Source: Armigeres subalbatus (taxonomy: Eukaryota > Arthropoda > Insecta > Diptera > Culicidae). From it: a stretch of 64,000 bases of DNA. The notes below the pieces were generated by a model. It was not told the origin of the DNA, did not search any database, and worked only from the letters and a program-made list of their open reading frames with translations. The DNA is taken from NCBI RefSeq assembly GCF_024139115.2, contig NC_085140.1, positions 233,494,371 to 233,558,370 on the forward strand, read 5' to 3'. How positions within the stretch are numbered: position 1 is the first letter of the stretch; each line of letters starts with the position of its first letter. Below, piece by piece: positions 57,501 through 64,000 of this stretch. The translations under genes were made by a program, and so were the position numbers.

Positions 57501-60099
57501 GGTGATAAACTGCAAAGAAATCTACTGCTTGTCACTTTTATTTAAAAGAGGGGAAGTCGACGAAGAGAATTCTCTCTTGTGACATTCGCCCTTTTACCAG
57601 ATAGAGCTTGAGATATTCAATTGGCATAAAAGAGCTAACCGCGGTGGAGGTTGGTACTCGGATTCTGATGGCTTTTCCGCAAACGTAACCTTTAAGTGGT
57701 CTTGTTGTGTAGGGGTTATCACGTCTATCTAAAGAGTAGGAGGTTCGAGTCCCTCCAAAACACGTGGATTCTTTTTTCGCAAATTTCATATCAATTTGTT
57801 CATTTCGAAACATGTGCTGTGCATATGTACAGCCAAGATATTTAAAATTAATTTTCAATGTTTGTTCACAAAATCATGCACCTCTATGCTCAAATCGCGA
57901 AGTCCGCAAAGGTCCGAATTTACATGATTCGATTTTGCTACAAGCTCGTTGAACCCTGTTGAACTGTAATCCAGTTCGACATCTTGGGATCTGTTAACAT
58001 TTTTTTTTCTACAACAGTTTTTTTTGTCAGATTGGTTATGGTAAGTGAGGCAGAAGCGTTTTTTTAATTGAGCCAGTAGCTATTCATTCTTACAACTCGG
58101 CAAGCCGCGATGGTTAAACGTAGGGATCCTATATTAAGAGATGTGCGAATACTTTTCCAGACGATTTAGCAACGCTGTTACTTTCGTAAACAAACGCTGC
58201 CAGCACTTGCCACGGCACAAAATGTTGGATTCTGTTATCTAACGTCCAACAATGCATAATCACTAGAATAGAAGTGCAACACAAATGAACATAATACTAT
58301 TCATAAACTAGACTACTTCTACTTGCCATTGTAAATCAAAATTTATTTAGAAGCAGAGGGGTGTAAGTGACATTTTAGTCAAAATTTAGTTCACTATAGC
58401 AAACAATGCTTTGGTTCTAGAGATTTGCGGCAATATGTTGATATAGTTTGTACGTTGTTTATAAAACATGTGAAAATTCACAGAAAATTAGTAATTGTTT
58501 GAATTTCCATACAGCTTGTATGAAAAGAAAAATTATTGAAAAACTTTGCACTCATTTTTCTCAAAATTAAGTTTTTGTCACTTACACCCCTTTGCGTTTG
58601 ACCCCCTCAATTGTTTATTCGACATAACTTTTCGTACATTTTTTTTTCATTGCAATCGCAATACCTTCAACCCCATAGTATATTAATAGATAAACATTCC
58701 CCGACGGGCCCGTCATACGATTGGCGAAAACAAAGCCACACGACATTTTCATTCATAAACTGCAATTCAAGACAAAATTTTCAAAACGACTTATCTGCTT
58801 TTGTAAACAAAGATTCAAACGACGATTTGACGAATCTGGTAGCTCTCCCACGCAAACCAACACCATCAACAGGAAGCGGAATCCTTCACCTACCTATTGA
58901 TGGCGTTGGTTTGCGTGGGAGAGCTATCAGATTCGTTAAATCGTCGTTTGAATCTTTGTTTACAAAAGCAGATAAGTCGTTTTGAAAATTTTGTCTTGAA
59001 TTGATGCCATAATTTCGACAGCGACGCAAACACAAAAATATGACACTAAAATTCCGACTACCATTAGGTCGGGGTTCTGTTAAAACGCACCAAGCGGCTT
59101 ATTAACTTGCTTGTGATATTTTGATCGTAAAAGTAAAACGAAGTTATGGGGTAGTGGGGAATCCAATACGATTTTTAATCAATTAAATCTGCTAATCGAC
59201 AGCTTGGGCAGAAAAATTGGTATTTTTTTATTGGCGCTTGGTGCGATTTGTGCAGAACCCCGGTCATTTATCATTTGTCACTTGCTCGTTAGTATTAGTA
59301 GTCGTCATGACATAGGTGATACTAACCACGTTGAATATTATTGTTCAAAAATATCACATATCACAGATATTTCGATTTGAGGATTTGCATGAAAAGGCCG
59401 GAGAACAAGTTTTACTTTGTGCATGGGCTTTTCTGCGAGGAAATTACGGAACCATTAGAACAGTTGAAAAACTTCCTGCGATCTCATCCACGCGAATTTA
59501 TCATACTAGACTGTCAACACTTCTACCTTTTCAATCCGACCGACCACTGTGTCCTTTCGGCAGAGCTAAACAGGATTTTCGATAAGAAGATCTACTCGCG
59601 CAACGTAAATCAACTTAAGGATTGTACACTGGAAGCAGCAACCGAGAACGGGCAACAGGTGCTAATAGTGTATCGAAGTGATGCATGCGTTAATGACCGT
59701 TTCTGGCTTAGTTACGACTGGCCTACACCGTGGCCTAATGAAGTCAGCGTGAAACAGCTACGACAATATCTCGATGAAAGTTTGAATCAACGTAACCCAG
59801 AATCCGGCTTTGTCTCACAGTGCGTTCTAACGCCTAGCGTACGATATATAGTCCCTAGATTCTTGTCTTCGCTACGATCAACATGTGCTAAGGAGGTGGA
59901 CAAAAAGCTCACCGATTGGATAAAATTGCAAACACCTGGACCATTTACTGCTGATGACAAACCCAAATCAAATGTCTTTCTGGCGGACTTTATTGATATT
60001 AAAGATAGTAACTTCAGTAAGATTGTAGTAGGGTTGAACAGGAAAATATTGGATCAGAACAGTAGCGGGCAAAGTTCTCCATCTAAGAAAAGCATTTAA
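54593..60099 (+). CDS. PI-PLC X domain-containing protein (PLCXD family), 2 exons
   Basis: Exons 54593-54849 and 59367-60099, joined CG/A across a GTAAGT donor and TATCACAG acceptor, give 990 nt and 329 residues, close to human PLCXD1-3 (about 305-323). Start ATG has a strong context (CACCATGA). Diagnostic motifs: INLAIPGSHDTMSYG, with the first catalytic-type His, near residues 26-40; SGIRYFDLRI across the splice junction; FYFVHGLF with the second His; EFIILDCQHFY. The protein is a single X domain without PH, C2 or Y domains, as in other PLCXD proteins. These are thought to hydrolyse phosphoinositides, but the activity here is inferred. The tail GQSSPSKKSI is Ser/Lys-rich. A noncoding upstream exon is possible. 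The 4517-base intron is repeat-filled. Confidence 0.92.
55490..56240. mobile_element. element D: 15-bp array plus 52-bp minisatellite
   Basis: 55497-55610 has about eight 14-17-bp units on AAGGCGGAATACACGA. 55915-56230 has about six units of about 52 bp with (C)CGAGCAAATGCGTGC and TTAAAAGAAAG. A right-hand inverted array was not found. Confidence 0.6.
56335..56399 (+). mobile_element. 65-bp 5'-truncated retroposon with poly(A) tail
   Basis: 11-bp duplication ACGTTCTGAGG (56324-56334, 56400-56410). The insert ends CTAAATAAAGAC followed by A12. Confidence 0.85.
56798..57074 (-). mobile_element. 5'-truncated non-LTR element, ORF2 C-terminus
   Basis: 12-bp duplication TGTCTGATAGGT (56786-56797, 57075-57086). 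The minus strand encodes TAKIGRLRWAGHVARM, then TGTRRRGAQRARWIDQV and WRSAAMNRAEWRRLL, a C-terminal reverse transcriptase-ORF signature (LOA-type suspected). It ends in a TAATAAATAAATA tail. Confidence 0.85.
57354..57610. repeat. palindromic MITE, arms of about 110 bp
   Basis: AAGCTCTATCTGG and CCAGATAGAGCTT at the ends; GTCGACTTCCCCTCTTTT, GTGACAAGCAG and TTATCACCTCAG all have inverted partners. Confidence 0.85.
57698..57855 (+). repeat. tRNA-derived SINE with intact B box
   Basis: GGTCTTGTTGTGTAGGGG (A-box region), anticodon-like stem-loop, then GGTTCGAGTCCCTCC (perfect B box) and CACGTGGATTC. The acceptor stem is not complete, so it is not a functional tRNA gene. A relative is at 33836-33995. 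Confidence 0.7.
58123..58700. mobile_element. second copy of the 420-bp hAT-like MITE, interrupted
   Basis: Starts TAGGGATCCTATATTAAGAG, like the right end of 20347-20766 reversed. It continues through AACGCTGCCAGCACTTGCC and, beyond an insertion at about 58357-58600, through CAATTGTTTATTCGAC and CAATCGCAATACCTT. Confidence 0.75.
58357..58600. mobile_element. about 240-bp MITE inserted in the previous element
   Basis: Ends AGGGGTGTAAGTGACA and TGTCACTTACACCCCTTT are inverted. Comparison with 20347-20766 shows the sequence is absent there. Confidence 0.75.
58763..59003. repeat. long hairpin, arms of about 110 bp
   Basis: CAATTCAAGACAAAATTTTC to CCCACGCAAACCAAC on the left is mirrored on the right with very few mismatches; the loop is about 20 bases. 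Confidence 0.9.
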
Positions 60100-60286
60100 A
60101 ATAATCAACTTAGGCACTAAAAGCACTCAAAATATTGTATTACTTATACGTATTGGACAAATTTCCACTATAATTACTTATAAAGAAAAATATCGAACTG
60201 AACTAGATAGGGTTTGTCACTACTACAAAAACTACGCATAGAAGCATCATTTAAAAAATTACTCAGAAAGTTGATCGCTCATAAAA

Positions 60287-60321
60287 AATAAATATCGTTA
60301 ATTCCAGTTAGTGTCAATAAA
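60287..60321 (+). terminator. candidate poly(A) signals of the PLCXD gene
   Basis: Two AATAAA hexamers, at 60287-60292 and 60316-60321, lie about 190-220 bases after the TAA stop; a third is near 60407. Confidence 0.5.
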
Positions 60322-60329
60322 TTTAATTG

Positions 60330-61500
60330 TATCTTTGGGCATTTAGCTAATACATTCTAACAAGTTCGTTTCTAATTCAAAAGTTTTGAATACATCACGT
60401 CACTTCAATAAATCTGTACAGTATTTTCTCACATCACCATTGGAAATTTGTTCGAATCTAGTACGGATCTTTTACTCTTAAGAGTTAACTAGTTCGGCAG
60501 TAGAATTTAGCATTTCGATGCATCCCTCCAGCATAGACATTACGTTCCGCTGTGTTGTGTTGTGGTGGAGTATTTCGTAAATTGCATACTGATAGCTGTC
60601 ATGTATATTCTTTAACTCTCTTACCCCAATTACTTTTGGATTTCCATTTGGGATTTAATGGCAATCCAATTGAAGGACATCCCTCCAATATAGACATTCT
60701 ACAGAAAGTATAATTGAGTTGCACTGTGCAATTGTATTTGCTAAAACACTCAGTTCAGGTTACACTTTGAATAGTAAACAAAGGAGCGTATGAAAGACAT
60801 ACTTCTGTATATGATGTATTTGATGCGAAGTTTTTTTTTTGATAAGGTCTTCCGTTACTTGGCAGTAACTTCTAAATGTTTTTGTGACCATTCTGAGACC
60901 TAGCTTCAAATGTTAAACGTCTTCTCGACTGGTAACATTCCGACTTAACAGATAGATATATTTCAAAATAAAAACATTTGCCATTGCTGGCCCATATTCT
61001 TCCATAGTTAACTGACTAACTGCCATATTATAACATATTCTGCCCATATTTGCATAAGAGTCCCATGTCTGTTTTCTCAGTTCAAAAGTCAGTTTTCTCC
61101 TACTTGAATAATTTGCCGTTAATTTTTTTAAACTCCTTTTACATGAATAAATTTAAAAAAAAACCAATAAAGCCTAGATCATTTAAAAATGGGGCATTTT
61201 AGAGATAGTAGCGTTCCAAGTGGTCGGATATGCAAGTTTTTCACAGCGCTTTATAATTAGTAAACCGTTCTTTTCGGTCTATTTTTTTCACAATTTGAAA
61301 CTAACAAAATCAAAATATCACCATGGTATCAAAATATTCACCATGCAGGAAGAGAAAAGTAGAATAATTTTGCACAGTCCTGCAAAATCCATCTGCGTCA
61401 AAAACCGAATTTAACCCTTCATTCAGTTCCATGGTTTCTGAAAAAAAAAATCAAAATCATCAAAAATCGACATGGGATTCCTAAGCGAATCTGGGCAGTA
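60330..61500. other. AT-rich DNA downstream of the PLCXD gene
   Basis: No gene recognised. CATCCCTCCA(G/A)(C/T)ATAGACATT occurs twice (60522 and 60679). Confidence 0.5.
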
Positions 61501-61549
61501 TAGTTTTTTTTTATCTTTCGTCAGTGTAAGGCAGTGATCTATAGTATAT

Positions 61550-61655
61550 TTTAGTACTATACTGCCGTTCTACGCATAAATGTCCCATGTACATAGGAAA
61601 TCCCAGCAAACATGGGACAAATATGCGTATGACGGCAGTATAATATTGTGATAAT
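61550..61655. repeat. short hairpin MITE
   Basis: AGTATACTGCCGTTCTACGCAT-like left arm (61556-61580) pairs with ATGCGTATGACGGCAGTATA on the right; both arms contain a CCCATGT or ATGGGAC motif. Confidence 0.65.
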
Positions 61656-61689
61656 GTGTTTAGCAGCAGCGGAGCAAAATAATTTTGGT

Positions 61690-62040
61690 ACATTCAAAGT
61701 TAATTGCCTGCGTTCCGGGTATTCAGCCACCCGAAGTAGAAATTAATTACTATATCTAAAACTCGATTATGCATATGCACAACATGTGATAGATTTAGTT
61801 CGGAAAAGGTATTGGAGGGTAACCACTCCCTTCGATAGGGTTTGATCCCACGAAACCAGTACGCTAGACAGGTGCTTTCCCTACTAAACTTCGTAGCTTA
61901 GTAAGGAAAGCACGGGAAAGTACCTGTCTAGCGTACTAGTTTTGTGGGAACAAAGCCCACCGAAGGGAGTGGTTACCCTTTAATACCTTTTCCGAATCAT
62001 CTCTTTCACATTTGTGCTTATGCATAATCCAGTTTCAGAC
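61690..62040. repeat. second fold-back pair of the SINE-like repeat
   Basis: Head-to-head copies meeting near 61893 (CTACTAAACTTCGTAGCTTAG). The arms carry GGTGCTTTCCC, AATACCTTTTCCGAA and CAGTTTCAGACATAG and their inverses. Confidence 0.8.
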
Positions 62041-62049
62041 ATAGAAAAT

Positions 62050-64000
62050 AATTTTATTTTATTTTTATTTTTGTTCGAGGTTATATTAGGGAGCGTCCCA
62101 ATTTACGTAACGCTTAGAGGAGGAAGGGGGGTTTGCCCGAAGTGTGACAATCCATACATTTTTTTTGGATGCTCCATACAAAAAGTGAGACATAGGGGCG
62201 ACGGGGGGTTGAAAATTGCCAATTTATGCGTTATGTAATTAATGGAACCTTCCCAATAACGACATAGCCCTTTAAAAGATCTTCCGCTGTTTAAATATAT
62301 TAGGATTGGATTATAATGGTCTACTTCTGGAAATCACTGTTTTATATTTATCTCTTATTCAAGGTTTCCATCTAGAATTAACAAAATACGTTTCTCAAAC
62401 CTCAGCAAGGATCTAGTCTATAGTTGCGCATGCAAGCTATTACTATATAGGCAACTAAGATATAGTCTTTCATACTTTCCCGTCCGGAAGTTATTGTACT
62501 TTCTGATTTCTGGATATTGAAGAACACTCTAACGTGTACCAGATAAAGGAACATTTTACCGTACTGTTTTAAAGTGATATTTAAATTTTAAAGTGTTAAA
62601 ATGCAAGTAGAAAAGCAGGAATATTATCAAAACATAGATATTTTACATAATAACTACACATAGATATATTTAATTAAAATATAAAACAAACAATCAGCAC
62701 ACAATCAAATGCAATCAGACTGTTCTCATGAAGTAGTTGGTAGATAATATTTATATTGATGAATTTATGAACGTTGTGGCCGTACAAAACCAGAATACAC
62801 ATTTGTGATGAAATTCGATGTTAAATAATTGTGATTTTCAACGTTTAGGATAAGGTGTTCGGACAAATTTGATGAAACAAATGTAAAACTTTTTGTCATG
62901 TTATAATTTCACCTAAAACAGCCGAAAGCCAAATGGAAAAATAATAATGGATGCACTCGATTCACGATTCACGATTATTCAATCACGAATACCTAACGGG
63001 CTGTAAACTAAGGTCTGAATGCATATGTTGTGTTAAAAAATAGTCTCTATTCTGCTCAATCCATAGCTGCACATCGACAACCGCGAGGTCTGCGGTCTAA
63101 TGACCGTTTTGTAGATGGACCGAGAACTGTATTTGATTATGCGGAGTGATTATAAAGTATTGATTTTAAGAAGGTTTAGTCGAAAATCGAATTTTCTTAT
63201 AATGTTGTAGTTACCTAGTTTATGGTTTGAAGCCTAAATGATTAATTTTTGAGCACAAATTAATATTTACCACGGTTTTTATATAACTAAAGCCTATCTA
63301 TATTAATCCCTGTCCATGGATAAGGGGCTTGACGTTGATATTTCAAGTGTCTTAAAAAGATTTTTATTTTATTTTTATTTTTGTTGTTTAACAGAGTGCT
63401 TTTTTCAAACAAAGGTTAAGTTCAACACTAAATTAAAAAATTAAGATATTTTTCCATTTTTTATATCTCCTTCACAAGAATATCGTTATTTTAATGGTTA
63501 TGATTTGAAAATAAGCTCCGTAGAGAAACTTTTATCACATCTTACTTAAATAAGGTCAACAGTCATACCAAACACTTGAGGTACCATGCCTCCAAGTTAA
63601 CTAATGGTTAGTGTCGCACGATCTAACAACAACTGCCTATTGGTAAATTTGGAGGTGCCGGCAGGGCTCAGTAGGGGTCTAACTAACATAACTCTAATAC
63701 TAACAAGACCCTGAAACAAACGCTTATCCAAATAGCATACATCTATTTATACTTGTAGTAGTAGCTAACAATAATTCATTTTGTACCCGTATAGCTGAAG
63801 TAGAATTTTAGTAGTGAAAAGTAGAATTTGTAGATTTACTAATTTGGCATTGGGGATAGTGAATGTATCTATTATATCTTCTCGATAATCTTTTTATTTT
63901 AGTCTCTCTAGCTGCATGGATCAACGCAAAAAACTGTTTCTCTCTTCCTTCTATTAGGTTAGTTAGAAAAATTAGCGGATATATAGGGGACATGACCTAG
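62050..64000. other. AT-rich DNA, no gene recognised
   Basis: Only short frames. A GC-richer patch at 63570-63720 (GGTGCCGGCAGGGCTCAG) is unexplained. Confidence 0.5.

Larger units (their letters stand above)
54850..59366 (+). other. PLCXD intron 1, repeat-filled
   Basis: 4.5-kb intron. It contains a fragment of a dispersed repeat (55250-55440), a 15-bp array with a 52-bp minisatellite (55490-56240), a tiny retroposon with an 11-bp duplication (56335-56399), a 5'-truncated non-LTR copy (56798-57074), a palindrome (57354-57610), a tRNA-like SINE (57698-57855), a hAT-like copy with an insertion (58123-58700) and a long hairpin (58763-59003). Confidence 0.8.

Noticed and set aside
57698..57766. 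Functional tRNA gene
   Set aside because: A and B boxes are good, but the acceptor stem does not pair and the sequence continues into a SINE body shared with 33.9 kb.
1..64000. Endogenous viral element
   Set aside because: Mosquito genomes often hold them, but no frame here resembled a viral replicase, nucleoprotein or glycoprotein; the only reverse transcriptase is non-LTR type.

Overview
The window reads as a piece of a culicine mosquito nuclear genome, most likely Aedes. The reasons are: split genes with GT/AG introns, about 90 percent of the bases in repeats or AT-rich non-coding DNA, tRNA-derived SINE-like repeats, many short TIR elements (8-bp, TTAA and TTA target duplications), and an R1-clade retrotransposon. 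Species cannot be fixed from sequence alone. I saw no bacterial operon, CRISPR array, rRNA gene or convincing viral insertion.

Three host genes can be supported. (1) A 12-exon minus-strand gene, 29172 down to 16232, encodes a 1339-residue orthologue of STK11IP/LIP1: conserved N-terminal region, leucine-rich repeats, two CxxC pairs and a conserved C-terminal region. All eleven splice junctions keep frame. (2) A single-exon minus-strand gene, 39973-38114, encodes a 619-residue coiled-coil protein with a poly(A) signal 27 bases after its stop. (3) A two-exon plus-strand gene, 54593-54849 joined to 59367-60099, encodes a 329-residue PI-PLC X domain protein (PLCXD family). A possible terminal exon of an unrecognised gene lies at 36355-36645 (minus). 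The genes look functionally unrelated; nothing suggests co-regulation.

Layout: 1-16 kb is repeats (hAT-like elements, a 23-bp minisatellite inside a hAT-like element, a palindromic element, SINE-like fold-backs, and an element with inverted 15-bp arrays at its ends). 16-29 kb is STK11IP; its 7.1-kb intron 7 holds a nested stack of at least five repeats. 29-38 kb is MITEs and AT-rich DNA. 38-40 kb is the coiled-coil gene. 40.7-46.9 kb is an AT-rich MITE abutting a dead R1-clade non-LTR element whose reverse transcriptase is split by a 265-bp TTAA MITE. 47-53.4 kb is SINE-like repeats, a TTAA element with a tandemly duplicated half, a 500-base polypurine tract and a TTAA fold-back element. 54.5-60.1 kb is the PLCXD gene, with a repeat-filled intron. 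60.3-64 kb is AT-rich with one SINE-like fold-back.

The best candidate for something undescribed is a set of elements (12.9-15.3, 20.8-24.6, 55.5-56.2, perhaps 51.6-52.2 kb) built from 15-16-bp tandem arrays, inverted at both ends in the two clearest cases. Three of them also share an internal minisatellite of about 52 bp.
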